A stretch of 64,000 nucleotides of DNA from Kitasatospora cinereorecta (GTDB taxonomy: Bacteria > Actinomycetota > Actinomycetes > Streptomycetales > Streptomycetaceae). Positions 32,596 to 43,685 of the stretch are shown one piece after another (the first letter of the stretch is position 1; the number at the start of each line of letters is the position of its first letter). The notes beneath the pieces were generated by a model. It had not been told where the DNA came from. It ran no database searches and was given only the letters and a program-made list of their open reading frames with translations. The DNA lies in assembly GCF_024172095.1 (NCBI RefSeq), contig NZ_JAMZDX010000007.1, positions 490,372 to 554,371 on the forward strand, read 5' to 3'. The translations under genes and the position numbers were made by a program.

Positions 32596-33969
32596 GTGAA
32601 GCCCACCGCTCCCCTCGCCGCCGTCCTGGCCGCGACCGTGGCCGTCACCGTCCTGTCCGCCACGGGCACCGCCTCCGCGCAGGAGGCGGCCCGGGGCGGG
32701 CGGCACTTCTACGGCACCAAGACGCCGTACGCGCCGCAGGAGCGGCTGAAGGACTATCAGCCCGCGCCCCGCGGCTTCGTCCCGGTCTTCACCGAGAACG
32801 TCGCCCGGCACGGCTCGCGCGCCATGACCGACGGCGCGGACGGCGACACCGTCCTCGCCGTCCTGCGCCGCGCCGAGGAGCAGGACGCGCTCACCGGTCT
32901 CGGCCGGCGGCTCGGCCCCCAGGTGCAGAGCCTGCTCGACGCCGCCACCGCCCTCGGCTGGGGCAACCTCTCCGCCCGCGGCGCCCAGGAGCACCGGGAC
33001 ACCGCCCGGCGGCTGGAGCAGCGCCTGCCCGGCCTCTTCGACGCGATCGCCGCCGACCACCGGCCGATCGTGGTGGAGACCTCCGGCCAGGCCCGGGCGG
33101 TGGCCAGCGCCAACGCCTTCACCGGCGCCCTCGTCGCCGGGGACCCGGCACTGGCCGGCCTGGTCGGGGCCCCGGTCACCGACAAGGACCTGCTGTACTT
33201 CCACAAGCAGCCGCAGAACGCCGACTACCGCGCCTACCTCGCCGGCGACCCCGACCTGGCAGCCGTCCTCGCCTCGATCGACGCCGAGCCGCGCGCCGCC
33301 GAGGCTGCCCGGCACACCGTCGCGCGCCTGTTCCGCGCCGACTTCGCGGCCGGGCTGACCGGTGACGAGCAGGTCTCCTTCGCCCGCGCCCTGTACCAGC
33401 TCTACAGCGCGGCCCCCGACCTGCGGGCCGAGGCCCCCGGCGTCGACCTCGACCCCTTCCTCGCCCCGCCGGACGCCCAGTGGTTCGCCTACCTCGACGA
33501 CGCCGAGGAGTTCTACCAGAAGGGCCCCGGCTTCAGCGGCCGCACCATCACCTACGCGATGGCGCAGGTCCTGCTGGACGACCTGTTCGCCCGCGCCGAG
33601 GCCGCGGCCGCCGGCACCACCGCCGACGGCGCCGTGCTGCGCTTCACCCACGCCGAGGAAGTCGAGCCGCTCGCCGTGCTGCTCGGCCTGCCCGGCAGCA
33701 CCGAGCCCGCGCCGGCCGGCGACCCGTACGCGTACCGGAACAACCCCTGGCGCGGCGAGCGGGTCGCGCCGATGGCCGCCAATGTGCAGTGGGACGTGTT
33801 CGCCGGACCGTCCGGCCGCCCCGGCGAGCCGGTCGGCCACCTGGTGCGGATGCTCTACAACGAGCGGGAGACCGCCTTCCCGAGCACCTGCGTGCCGGTC
33901 TCGGCCGGCAGCCACTACTACGAGCTCAAGGAACTGGAGCGCTGTTTCGGACGGGGCCCGGCGGCGTAG
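32596..33969 (+). CDS. Secreted MINPP-like histidine phosphatase (phytase-type)
   Basis: 457 residues from GTG 32596 (GGAGGAA ribosome site). Signal peptide about 1-28. The branch-2 histidine phosphatase motif ARHGSRA carries the phosphorylated H72, and HAEE (H352, E354) is the C-terminal proton donor. HAE instead of HD is the hallmark of multiple inositol polyphosphate phosphatases. Two Cys near the C-terminus may pair outside the cell. Likely role: releasing phosphate from phytate and other inositol phosphates in soil. Confidence 0.88.
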   Translation: MKPTAPLAAVLAATVAVTVLSATGTASAQEAARGGRHFYGTKTPYAPQERLKDYQPAPRGFVPVFTENVARHGSRAMTDGADGDTVLAVLRRAEEQDALTGLGRRLGPQVQSLLDAATALGWGNLSARGAQEHRDTARRLEQRLPGLFDAIAADHRPIVVETSGQARAVASANAFTGALVAGDPALAGLVGAPVTDKDLLYFHKQPQNADYRAYLAGDPDLAAVLASIDAEPRAAEAARHTVARLFRADFAAGLTGDEQVSFARALYQLYSAAPDLRAEAPGVDLDPFLAPPDAQWFAYLDDAEEFYQKGPGFSGRTITYAMAQVLLDDLFARAEAAAAGTTADGAVLRFTHAEEVEPLAVLLGLPGSTEPAPAGDPYAYRNNPWRGERVAPMAANVQWDVFAGPSGRPGEPVGHLVRMLYNERETAFPSTCVPVSAGSHYYELKELERCFGRGPAA

Positions 33970-34005
33970 CATCGACGGCATGGGGACCGAGGATCGGAGG
34001 GCCTC

Positions 34006-34203
34006 ATGAAGCGCGAACCCGCGACGGAACGGGCCGCTTTCGGCGGCGAGCAGGACGGCCTCCCCGCCGAGGGCGCCGAACCGCGTCGGCCACGCCTGCG
34101 GCACGGCCGGGACGAGGCACCGTACAGCGGAAACGACGACCTGGTCGGGCGGGCTGCGGCGATCCACCCGGACGTGCTTGACGACGACGACTACCTGGAC
34201 TGA
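34006..34203 (+). CDS. Small acidic hypothetical protein
   Basis: 65 residues from ATG 34006 (GGAGGG ribosome site). Mostly charged and probably disordered, ending in DVLDDDDYLD. It follows the phosphatase by 36 bases in the same direction and may be cotranscribed. No domain recognised. Confidence 0.65.
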   Translation: MKREPATERAAFGGEQDGLPAEGAEPRRPRLRHGRDEAPYSGNDDLVGRAAAIHPDVLDDDDYLD

Positions 34204-34278
34204 GTTCCGGACCCGGCTCGCGTGACCGGGTGCGCGGCTGACGGGTGTGCGGCGCTCGCGGTCCCGGCGGCCGGGCCG

Positions 34279-35001
34279 TCACGCGCCGGGTGAACCTGCG
34301 TCCGGCAGGTGTCGTACGGCCTCGCGCAGGGTGACGCCGGACATCCGCTCCCGGTGCTCGGCCACCCACGCCGCCACGTACGACGGATCGCGGGTGGACA
34401 GCTCGCGCAGCATCCAGCCGAGCGCCTTGCGGACGAAGAACTCGCGCTCCTCGAGGGTGGCCGCGCCGTAGCGGTCGACCCGGTCGAGGTCCGGGGTACC
34501 CCGGCGGATGCCGGCGATCAGTGCCAGCAGCGCGCTGCGGCGGACCCAGAAGTCGCCGTCGGCCACCCACCGGTCGACCACCGGGTCCGCCGCCGCCGGG
34601 TCGGCGAGCTTCAGCACCCCGGCCACGTGCACGGCCAGCGTGTCCACCAGCGCCCACGTACCGGCTTCGCGGACCATCCGCTCGACCACGGCCAGGTCCC
34701 GCGCCTCCAGCCGGTCGGACGCCGTCCGCAGCAGTTCGACGGCCGCCCAGCGGTGCTCGTGGACGGGATCGCCCCAGAGCCGGGCGGCCAGCGCCAGGAC
34801 CCGCTCCCGGTCGACCGGGCCGAGACCGCGGTACCAGGTGAGCAGGGCCTGCCGGAGCGCCGGGACGGGGACGCCCAGGTGGTCCAGCTCGCTGCGCAGG
34901 TACGCCCGCTCGCGCTCCGCCCGCTCCGGGCTGCCCAGGGCGGGCAGCGCCGCGAGCAGTGGAGCTGCGTCGGCGTCGGCATCGGGGGAGGGGCGGGTCA
35001 T
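34279..35001 (-). CDS. AlkD-like DNA alkylation repair protein
   Basis: 240 residues. All-helical HEAT-like repeats: LRQALLTWYRG, HRWAAVELLR, then DFWVRRSALLALIAG and EFFVRKALGWMLRELS, ending in SYVAAWVAEHRERMSG, the pattern of AlkC/AlkD glycosylases that remove N3- and N7-alkylpurines without base flipping. Its ATG overlaps the stop of the SRPBCC gene by four bases (ATGA), so it is the third gene of a MarR-SRPBCC-AlkD operon. Confidence 0.88.
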   Translation of the reverse strand: MTRPSPDADADAAPLLAALPALGSPERAERERAYLRSELDHLGVPVPALRQALLTWYRGLGPVDRERVLALAARLWGDPVHEHRWAAVELLRTASDRLEARDLAVVERMVREAGTWALVDTLAVHVAGVLKLADPAAADPVVDRWVADGDFWVRRSALLALIAGIRRGTPDLDRVDRYGAATLEEREFFVRKALGWMLRELSTRDPSYVAAWVAEHRERMSGVTLREAVRHLPDAGSPGA

Positions 35002-35402
35002 GCGCCGGTCTCCAGCACCGACTTGAGGGTGGCCAGCTCGGTGTCCACCAGGTCGGTCTGCCGGACGAAGAACTCCTCGTCGAAGCTGGGCGGGCGGAAG
35101 AACGTGATCATGAACTCGGCGCCGTCGCCGTTCGGCACCACCCGGGCCGGGACCGTCCACGCCGCGGTGTCGTCCACGAAGTCGTGGTCGAGGATGCCGT
35201 GCTCGGCATCGGCCCGCAGTCGCAGCCGGGCCTCGCCCACCGGCGTCGCCATCACCCACCACTGCGGATCGGCGGTCGGCGCGATCGACCGGACGTTGAC
35301 CACCGCCCAGCGCGGCCAGTTCGCCGGATCGGCCAGGAAGGCGAACACCTCGGCGGGCGGACGGTCGATGCTGACGGTCTTGGTGACGGAACTGACGATC
35401 AC
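34998..35402 (-). CDS. SRPBCC (START-like) ligand-binding protein
   Basis: 134 residues from GTG 35402 with GAGG seven bases upstream. The fold signature is clear: SVTKTVSIDRPPAEVFAFLADPANWPRWA at the start, strands in the middle, and a long C-terminal helix (DLVDTELATLKSVLE). SRPBCC domains bind hydrophobic ligands; here it sits between a MarR regulator and a DNA-repair gene, so it may sense or sequester the same compound. Confidence 0.85.
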   Translation of the reverse strand: MIVSSVTKTVSIDRPPAEVFAFLADPANWPRWAVVNVRSIAPTADPQWWVMATPVGEARLRLRADAEHGILDHDFVDDTAAWTVPARVVPNGDGAEFMITFFRPPSFDEEFFVRQTDLVDTELATLKSVLETGA

Positions 35403-35411
35403 GGCGGTACC

Positions 35412-35903
35412 TCAGTCGTTCTGCTCGGGGGCCTGCCGGGCACTCCGACCGGCGGCCTCGGGCCGGTCGTCGTCCGGATGGGGCTCGTCGACGAGCCGGC
35501 GGATCCACGTCTCCAGTTGCCGGCGCTGCCCGGTCTCCAGCGAGCCGAAGAAGTGCGCGTCGTTTCGGTCGGCGACCTCGGCCAGGACCGGGACCAGCTC
35601 CCGGCCGGCCTCGGTGAGGACCAGCAGCACGCTGCGCCGGCTCGCCGGATCGGGCTCGCGCCGCACCAGGTCCTTCGCCACCAGCCGGTCCACCAGCCGG
35701 GAGACCGCACCCGGATCGATGTCCAACTGCCGGGCCACCGCGCCGGTGGTGCGGTGGCCGTGCGCGACGCTCACCATCACGCCCCACTGCGAGGCGGTCA
35801 CGCCGTGCGCGCCGAGCTCGGCCTCGAAGCGGCTGTGCACCTCGTCGGAGAGGCGGCGCAGCCAGTAGCCGAGATGGTCGTGGAGTCCGCTGGTGGGGGT
35901 CAC
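35412..35903 (-). CDS. MarR-family regulator
   Basis: 163 residues from GTG 35903, which is the probable transcription start (AAGGCT seven bases upstream). The GGAGGG just before it is too close to act as a ribosome site. Winged helix from about 30 to 100 (VTASQWGVMVSVAHG, GAVARQLDIDPGAVSRLVDR, DPASRRSVLLVLTEAG). It heads the MarR-SRPBCC-AlkD operon. Dense dyads overlap its promoter, so autorepression relieved by a ligand is expected. Confidence 0.88.
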   Translation of the reverse strand: MTPTSGLHDHLGYWLRRLSDEVHSRFEAELGAHGVTASQWGVMVSVAHGHRTTGAVARQLDIDPGAVSRLVDRLVAKDLVRREPDPASRRSVLLVLTEAGRELVPVLAEVADRNDAHFFGSLETGQRRQLETWIRRLVDEPHPDDDRPEAAGRSARQAPEQND

Positions 35904-35910
35904 GCCCTCC

Positions 35911-35950
35911 AGCCTTGTTGCCCCGGCAACCGTTGTCAAGGCAACGGTTG
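35911..35950 (-). promoter_or_regulatory. MarR-operon promoter with nested operators
   Basis: Minus strand: TTGACA (35939-35934), a 17-base spacer and AAGGCT (35916-35911), then seven bases to the GTG start. GTTGCC/GGCAAC (35917-35930) forms a dyad within the spacer. CAACCGTTG (35927-35935) and its exact complement CAACGGTTG (35942-35950) straddle the -35 with a six-base gap. Confidence 0.8.
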
Positions 35951-35953
35951 GAT

Positions 35954-36376
35954 TCAGAGGAGCAGGCCGGTGGTCTCGTGGTAGGTGTACGGCGGATAGT
36001 CGCAGGTGGCACCCGGCGGGGGAGCGAAGACCGTCGGCGTCCGGGCGGCGATGCCCGCGCCGACGTGGTCGAGGGCGTCGGCGCCGGCGACCGCGAGCAC
36101 CGCGATCGCCAGGTACACCAGCGGCGCGGTGGGCCGGGCCGGCGGGTCGGCGAGCAGGTGGACCACGCCGACCGCGGATCCCAGGCCGACCACCACGAAC
36201 AGCGCGACGACGGCCCAGAAGACCACCCCGAGCGAGGCCGGCTCCTGGCAGAGGACGTGGACGTGGCGAGTCGTGCCCCGCGCGTGGAGCGCCGCGGCCC
36301 CCACCAGGAGCCCGCCGGTCGGCAGCAGGGCCCACAGCCGGGAGATCGTCCGGGTCGGGTCGGGGGCAGTGCGCAA
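35954..36376 (-). CDS. Small integral membrane protein
   Basis: 140 residues from a TTG at 36376 with GAGGAG five bases upstream. Three clear hydrophobic segments (LWALLPTGGLLVGAAAL, LGVVFWAVVALFVVVGLGSA, APLVYLAIAVLAVAGA) and a C-terminal tail after the last. No family recognised. It ends just upstream of the MarR promoter, in the same direction. Confidence 0.65.
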   Translation of the reverse strand: MRTAPDPTRTISRLWALLPTGGLLVGAAALHARGTTRHVHVLCQEPASLGVVFWAVVALFVVVGLGSAVGVVHLLADPPARPTAPLVYLAIAVLAVAGADALDHVGAGIAARTPTVFAPPPGATCDYPPYTYHETTGLLL

Positions 36377-36526
36377 GCGGGCTCCTCGGGTCGGGCGGCC
36401 CTGGCCGGCGCCGCCGCGATGCTCCGGGCGAGCGTAGCCGAGCCGTCCGGTGACGGATCGGGCGGCTGTCGCGCCGGTGTTCGGGGCGCCGATGGGGAGT
36501 TCACCCTGCCGCTGGGCTGACCGGGG

Positions 36527-37171
36527 TCACTCCGGGGGTCGGGTGACGAAGAGGCCGGCGCGGGCCGCGAGGGCGGCCGCGGCGGCGGCGCGGTCGGCGT
36601 CGGCGGGGGTGACGGGTTCGCCGGTGACGTACATGCGGAGGTAGAGCGGGGCGACGGTGGCCCGGATGACCTCGTGGGGGTCGGTGCCGGGTGGGACCTC
36701 GCCGCGGGTGACGGCGTGCCGGACGGCGACCGAGGTGAGGTCGCGGCGGTGGGCGAGCACGGAGGAGAGGGCTTCGCGCGCCTTGGGGGAGCGGACCGCG
36801 GCGGAGACCATGACCTGGAGCCAGGCCCGGTGGGCGGGGTCTTCGTTGAGGGTGAGCACGGCGCGGGCGACGGTGCGCAGGTTGTCCTCGAGGGTGTGGC
36901 TGTCGGGGAGTTCGATGCTGACGGCCAGGTCGTCGGCGAGGTCGACGACGATGTTCTCGAGGCTGCCCCAGCGCCGGTAGACGGTGGTGGCGGCGACGCC
37001 CGCGCGGGCGGCGATGCGGTCGATCCGGGCGTCGGCGTAGCCGGTCTCGACGAGTTCGGCGAGGGTCGCCTCGAGGACGGCGGCCCGGGTGCGGGCGGTG
37101 CGCCCACCGGGCCGCACGCTGCCGGGCGCGGGGGTGGACTGAGGGCCCTCGGGGGGCTCGGTGCGGTCCAA
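36527..37171 (-). CDS. TetR-family regulator
   Basis: 214 residues from a TTG at 37171, with AAGAGG eight bases upstream. HTH at about 25-72 (RTRAAVLEATLAELVETGYA, RIAARAGVAATTVYRRWGSL), then a helical ligand domain of the TetR_C_11-like type. Divergent from the hydrolase-reductase fusion gene; a perfect 9-base dyad lies between. Confidence 0.88.
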   Translation of the reverse strand: MDRTEPPEGPQSTPAPGSVRPGGRTARTRAAVLEATLAELVETGYADARIDRIAARAGVAATTVYRRWGSLENIVVDLADDLAVSIELPDSHTLEDNLRTVARAVLTLNEDPAHRAWLQVMVSAAVRSPKAREALSSVLAHRRDLTSVAVRHAVTRGEVPPGTDPHEVIRATVAPLYLRMYVTGEPVTPADADRAAAAAALAARAGLFVTRPPE

Positions 37172-37217
37172 ATGCCAATCCTCTTGCGTTTAGTGGGGCG
37201 GCTTTGCCAGGATCAAG

Positions 37218-37243
37218 GCTAATGCAGATCGACATGCATTAGC
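37218..37243. promoter_or_regulatory. TetR operator upstream of the fusion gene
   Basis: GCTAATGCA (37218-37226) and the exact complement TGCATTAGC (37235-37243) with an eight-base centre, lying between the TetR start (37171) and the fusion-gene start (37290). Confidence 0.75.
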
Positions 37244-37289
37244 TCCCCACTCGGCCGACGAGCTGTCACCGGCCAGGAAAGGCAGCACC

Positions 37290-38771
37290 ATGGACATGCC
37301 CCGCGTGAGCCACCGGTACGTCGAGGTGGACGGCGTCCGCGTCTTCTACCGCGAGGCCGGACCCCGGGACGCCCCCACCCTTCTGCTCCTGCACGGCTTC
37401 CCGACCGCCTCGCACCAGTTCCGCCGGCTCATTGACGCGCTCGGCACCCGCTACCACCTGCTCGCCCCGGACTATCCCGGCTTCGGGCACACCGAGGCCC
37501 CGGACGGCTTCCGGTACGACTTCGAGGCGCTCGCCGACATCGCGGAGGGCTTCGTCCGGGCGGTCGGGGCGACCCGGTTCGCCGTCTACGCCTTCGACTT
37601 CGGCGGCCCGGTGGGCTTCCGGCTGGCCGTCCGGCACCCGGAGTGGATCACCGGCCTGATCGTGCAGAACGCCAACGCGTACGAGGAGGGCCTGTCCGCG
37701 ATGGCGCGGGCCGCGATCGCCCACCGCACGGGCGAGCCGGGCGCCGCCGAGGCCGTCCGGGAGCTCTTCACCCTGCCGGTCACCCGCGGCCAGTACGAGC
37801 AGGGCGCGGCGGACACGACCCTGATCGACCCCGACGCGTGGACCCTCGACCAGCACCACCTCGACCGTCCCGGCCGCATCGCGGCGCAGACCGCGCTGGC
37901 GCTGGACTACCACAGCAACGTCGCCCAGTACCCCGTGTGGCAGCGGTGGCTGCGCGAGCAGCGGCCGCCGACGCTGGTGCTGTGGGGACGCAACGACGGC
38001 TTCTTCCCGGAGGAGGGCGCCCGTGCCTACCTGCGCGACGTGCCGGACGCCGAACTGCACGTGTTCGACAGCGGCCACTTCGCCCTGGCGGAGCGGCTGC
38101 CCGAGATCGCGCCGCTCGTCGCCGGCTTCCTCGACCGCCTTGCTGGTCAGGGCCGCCCGGGCGGGCAACGGCGGTTGCGGATCGCCGTGCTCGGGGCGAG
38201 CGGCCACCTGGGCGGCGCGGTGGCGCGGGAGGCCGAGGCCCGCGGACACGCGGTGACCCCGCTCGGGCGCGCGGACGCGGACGCCGCCGACCCGGCGGCG
38301 CTCGCGGCGGTGCTGGGCGGCCACGACGCGGTGGTGGCCTCGCTGAAGGGCGGCGACCGGCTGGTGCCGCGGGCGGCGGCGGCCCTGCTGGAGGCGCTGC
38401 CGAAGGCGGGCGTGGAACGGCTGGTGTTCGTCGGCGGGGGCGGCAGCCTGGAGTACGCGCCGGGCCGGCGCTTCGTCGACTCACCCGACTTCCCGCCGCA
38501 GTACCTGGAGACCGCCCGCGACCAGGCGCAGGCCCTCGACCTCCTGCGCGCCGCCACCGACACACCGGTGGCCTGGTCGTACGCCAGCCCGCCGCCGATG
38601 CACCTGATGCCGGGCGAGCGGACCGGGAACCACCGGGCGGAGGCCCGGGACACCCCGCTCGTCGACGACGAGGGGGTCAGCCGGATCACGGTCGGCGACT
38701 TCGCGGCCGCGGTGGTCGACGCGATCGAGCGGGGCAGCTTCGTCCGCCGCCGCTTCACCGCCGCCTACTGA
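37290..38771 (+). CDS. Alpha/beta-hydrolase (Asp nucleophile) fused to NAD(P)-binding reductase domain
   Basis: 493 residues from ATG 37290 (AGGAAAGG upstream). Residues about 8-288 form an alpha/beta-hydrolase: HGFPTASHQF oxyanion turn, nucleophile elbow AFDFGG with Asp (D103) in place of Ser, acid in WGRNDGFFP, and His in DSGHFALAERLP. An Asp nucleophile is typical of epoxide hydrolases and haloalkane dehalogenases. From about 295 a second domain begins, LRIAVLGASGHLGGAVAREA, an NmrA/YwnB-like atypical SDR Rossmann fold, continuing to the end. There is no stop or frame change between the two and coding bias is continuous. The fusion suggests consecutive steps on one substrate, or fused neighbours of one operon. 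Confidence 0.85.
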   Translation: MDMPRVSHRYVEVDGVRVFYREAGPRDAPTLLLLHGFPTASHQFRRLIDALGTRYHLLAPDYPGFGHTEAPDGFRYDFEALADIAEGFVRAVGATRFAVYAFDFGGPVGFRLAVRHPEWITGLIVQNANAYEEGLSAMARAAIAHRTGEPGAAEAVRELFTLPVTRGQYEQGAADTTLIDPDAWTLDQHHLDRPGRIAAQTALALDYHSNVAQYPVWQRWLREQRPPTLVLWGRNDGFFPEEGARAYLRDVPDAELHVFDSGHFALAERLPEIAPLVAGFLDRLAGQGRPGGQRRLRIAVLGASGHLGGAVAREAEARGHAVTPLGRADADAADPAALAAVLGGHDAVVASLKGGDRLVPRAAAALLEALPKAGVERLVFVGGGGSLEYAPGRRFVDSPDFPPQYLETARDQAQALDLLRAATDTPVAWSYASPPPMHLMPGERTGNHRAEARDTPLVDDEGVSRITVGDFAAAVVDAIERGSFVRRRFTAAY

Positions 38772-38784
38772 CGCCCGCACGGCG

Positions 38785-38828
38785 CGGACGGACGGGCCGT
38801 GGGGAAACCCCGGCGGCCCGTCCGTCCG
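38785..38828. terminator. Bidirectional terminator between convergent genes
   Basis: Perfect 14-base arms CGGACGGACGGGCC (38785-38798) and GGCCCGTCCGTCCG (38815-38828). The loop contains a further GGGGAAACCCC hairpin. Confidence 0.8.
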
Positions 38829-38841
38829 ACGACTGCTGCGG

Positions 38842-41058
38842 CTACTCGGTCTTGATGTGCGGGAGGATGCGGTCCAGCCAGCGAGGGGTCCACCAGGCGG
38901 CGGGGCCGAGCAGGGTCATCACGGCGGGGACCATCAACAGCCGGACGACGCTGGCATCGATCAGGACGCTGACGGCCAGTCCGAGGCCCATCATCTTGAT
39001 GACGATGTTGTCGCTGACGATGAAGGCGGCGAACACGCTGACCATGATGAGGGCGGCGCAGGTGATGACCCGGGCGGTGATCTCCAGCGCGTGCGCCACC
39101 GAGCCCTTGCTGTCGCCGGTCTTCAGCCAGGCCTCGTGGACGCGGGAGAGCAGGAAGATCTCGTAGTCCATGCTGAGGCCGAAGACGATGGCGAACATCA
39201 TCATCGGCACGTAACTCTCGATCGGCACCTTGCCGTTGACGCCCAGTGCCTCACCGCCCCAGCCCCACTGGAAGACCGCCACCAGGACGCCGTACGAGGC
39301 GGCGATGGAGACCAGGTTGAGGATGGCGGCCTTCAGGGCGATCAGCGGGGCCCGGAAGACGATCAGGATGATGATGAAGGCCAGACCGACCACCACCGCG
39401 ATGATGGGGATCAGCCGACTGGAGACGATGTCGAGGAAGTCGACCTGGGCGGCGGTGGTGCCGGTGACGTAGGTCGTGGCGCCGGTGCCGGCGACCGCGT
39501 TCGGCAGGACGGTGTCCGAGAGGTGGCCGACCAGGTCGGTGGTGGACTTGTCCTGCGGCTGCTGGTCGGGGGTGACGGTGGTGAACAGCACCGCGCCGTC
39601 GCTGCTGGTCTGCAGCGGGCCGACGCTCGCGGTGTCGGGCACGCCGGTGAGGGCCTGCTGCACATTGGCCTTGAGCGCGGCCTGGTTGGCCGCGGGCACG
39701 TTGCTCTGGTCCACCACGACGGTCAGCGGCCCGTTGGAGCCGGGGCCGAACGCCTGGGACATCAGGTCGAAGGCGCGGCGATCGGTGAACGAGGTCGGGT
39801 CGGCGCCGTCGCCGATGTGGCCGAGCTGGATGGAGAACAGCGGAATGGCCAGGATGACCACGATCGCCAGGCCGGCCGACAGGAACCACCACGGCCGCCG
39901 CTCCACCCGCTGGGCGTAGCGGTGCCACATGCCGGTGACCTCCTCGTTCTCCGAGAGGGTCTGCTCGGCGACGGGCTTGCGCACCGTGAAGCGGTCCATG
40001 TTGCGGCCGATCAGGCCCATCATGGCGGGCAGCAGGGTGAGCGCGCCGCAGACCGCGGTGACCACGGTGACGGCGGCGGCCAGGCCCAGCTTGGAGATGA
40101 AGCTGACGCCGGACACGCTGAGGCCGGCCAGCGCGATGATCACGGTGCAGCCCGAGATCAGGACGGCGCGGCCGCTGGTGGCGGCGGCGTGCCCGGCGGC
40201 GTCGGCCGGGTCCTTGCCGTCCATCAGGCTCTGTCGGTGACGGGTCAGCAGGAAGAGCGAGTAGTCGATGCCCACCCCGAGGCCGATCATCGTGGCCAGG
40301 GTGGGGGCGACGGTGGCGAAGGTGGACAGCGCCGCCAGCAGGCCGAGCAGGCCGAGGCCGACCACCACCGCGATCAGCGCGGTGACCAGCGGCAGGCCGG
40401 CGGCGATCACGCTGCCGAAGCCGACCAGCAGGACGACGATCGCCACTGCGAAGCCGATCAGCTCACTGGTCCGGTCGTCGGCGGCGGGCCGGGCCAGTTC
40501 GCCGAGCGGGCCGCCGTACTCGACCTCGACGCCGGCCTCGCGCAGCGGGGCGACCGCGGTGTCCACCTGGTTGAGGTAGGTGTCGCCGAGCGTGGTCGGG
40601 TTGGTGTCGAAGCGGACCGTGATGTACGCGGTGGTGCCGTCGCTGGACAACGGCCCGCCGGGCTGCGGGGGCTGACCGGCCGGCGGGAGCGGGTTCTGCG
40701 CGGACAGCACGTGCGGGAGCTGCCCCAGCGAGGAGACGGCCTGGTTGACCTGGCTCTGGAAGTCGGTCAGCGAGGAGGTGTCGTGCAGCACCACCTGCGC
40801 ACTGGTGCCGCCGACGGCCGGCTCGTGCGCCTGAAGCACCTCCTTGCCGTCCTGGGACTGCGTCCCGGGCAGCGAGAAGTTGTCCGAGTACTCGCCGCCC
40901 GCCGCGCGGTTGGCGAGCTGGACGCCGAGCAGCGCGAGCAGCCAGATGACGATCACGAGGGTGAAGTGCCGGGCGCACCACCGTCCGATCCGCCAGAGCG
41001 TGCCCGGACGGGGCGGGCTCTCGGTGTGAGCGATGCTGTTCTGCCGAGGCACAGGCAT
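38842..41058 (-). CDS. MMPL/RND-superfamily transporter
   Basis: 738 residues from ATG 41058, which has GGGAG five bases upstream; a GTG at 41118 has no ribosome site. The layout is two repeats of one TM, a large extracytoplasmic loop and five TMs. The loops have the MmpL form (GTQSQDGKEVLQAHEPAVGG; then FGPGSNGPLTVVVDQ). GLGVGIDYSLFLLTRHRQ and FGLSMDYEIFLLSRVHEAW are the paired proton-relay TM4/TM10 motifs. Actinobacterial MMPL proteins export lipids, pigments or antibiotics. No TetR sits directly beside it. Confidence 0.92.
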   Translation of the reverse strand: MPVPRQNSIAHTESPPRPGTLWRIGRWCARHFTLVIVIWLLALLGVQLANRAAGGEYSDNFSLPGTQSQDGKEVLQAHEPAVGGTSAQVVLHDTSSLTDFQSQVNQAVSSLGQLPHVLSAQNPLPPAGQPPQPGGPLSSDGTTAYITVRFDTNPTTLGDTYLNQVDTAVAPLREAGVEVEYGGPLGELARPAADDRTSELIGFAVAIVVLLVGFGSVIAAGLPLVTALIAVVVGLGLLGLLAALSTFATVAPTLATMIGLGVGIDYSLFLLTRHRQSLMDGKDPADAAGHAAATSGRAVLISGCTVIIALAGLSVSGVSFISKLGLAAAVTVVTAVCGALTLLPAMMGLIGRNMDRFTVRKPVAEQTLSENEEVTGMWHRYAQRVERRPWWFLSAGLAIVVILAIPLFSIQLGHIGDGADPTSFTDRRAFDLMSQAFGPGSNGPLTVVVDQSNVPAANQAALKANVQQALTGVPDTASVGPLQTSSDGAVLFTTVTPDQQPQDKSTTDLVGHLSDTVLPNAVAGTGATTYVTGTTAAQVDFLDIVSSRLIPIIAVVVGLAFIIILIVFRAPLIALKAAILNLVSIAASYGVLVAVFQWGWGGEALGVNGKVPIESYVPMMMFAIVFGLSMDYEIFLLSRVHEAWLKTGDSKGSVAHALEITARVITCAALIMVSVFAAFIVSDNIVIKMMGLGLAVSVLIDASVVRLLMVPAVMTLLGPAAWWTPRWLDRILPHIKTE

Positions 41059-41116
41059 GGGATCTCCCGGAGCCGGGCCGGCACCGGGCCGCGCCCGAGG
41101 GGCGGTTGCGTCCGCC

Positions 41117-41141
41117 ACCGTACGGTGACTGATTGATCACC
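41117..41141. promoter_or_regulatory. Overlapping dyads upstream of the MMPL gene
   Basis: ACCGTACGGT (41117-41126, perfect palindrome) abuts GGTGA/TCACC (41124-41128 and 41137-41141). They lie 59-83 bases upstream of the MMPL start. Candidate operator for an unlinked regulator. Confidence 0.5.
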
Positions 41142-41194
41142 ATATGTGCGCAATGCCCGGTTCCCGTCGCCGACACGGCGGCCGGCGCCCGGCT

Positions 41195-41222
41195 GCGCCC
41201 GCCGGCAGCAGCCGGCGGGCGC
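41195..41222. terminator. Hairpin after the UvrA paralogue gene
   Basis: Perfect 12-base stem GCGCCCGCCGGC (41195-41206), loop AGCA, complement 41211-41222. It lies just past the 3' end of the minus-strand UvrA-like gene. Confidence 0.7.
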
Positions 41223-41241
41223 CCGGTTTCGTCCGAAAGGC

Positions 41242-43662
<2,421 letters not shown>

Positions 43663-43685
43663 GGTCTCTCCCACTGTTGTGCGGC

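Noticed and set aside
20131..38000. Biosynthetic gene cluster
   Set aside because: FAD oxidases, methyltransferases, SDR and pumps are scattered; no PKS, NRPS, terpene cyclase or RiPP core enzyme is present.
38857..41136. Long open frame antisense to the MMPL gene
   Set aside because: Low-complexity Gly/Asp/His-rich translation produced by GC3 bias of the real minus-strand gene; no ribosome site or domain.
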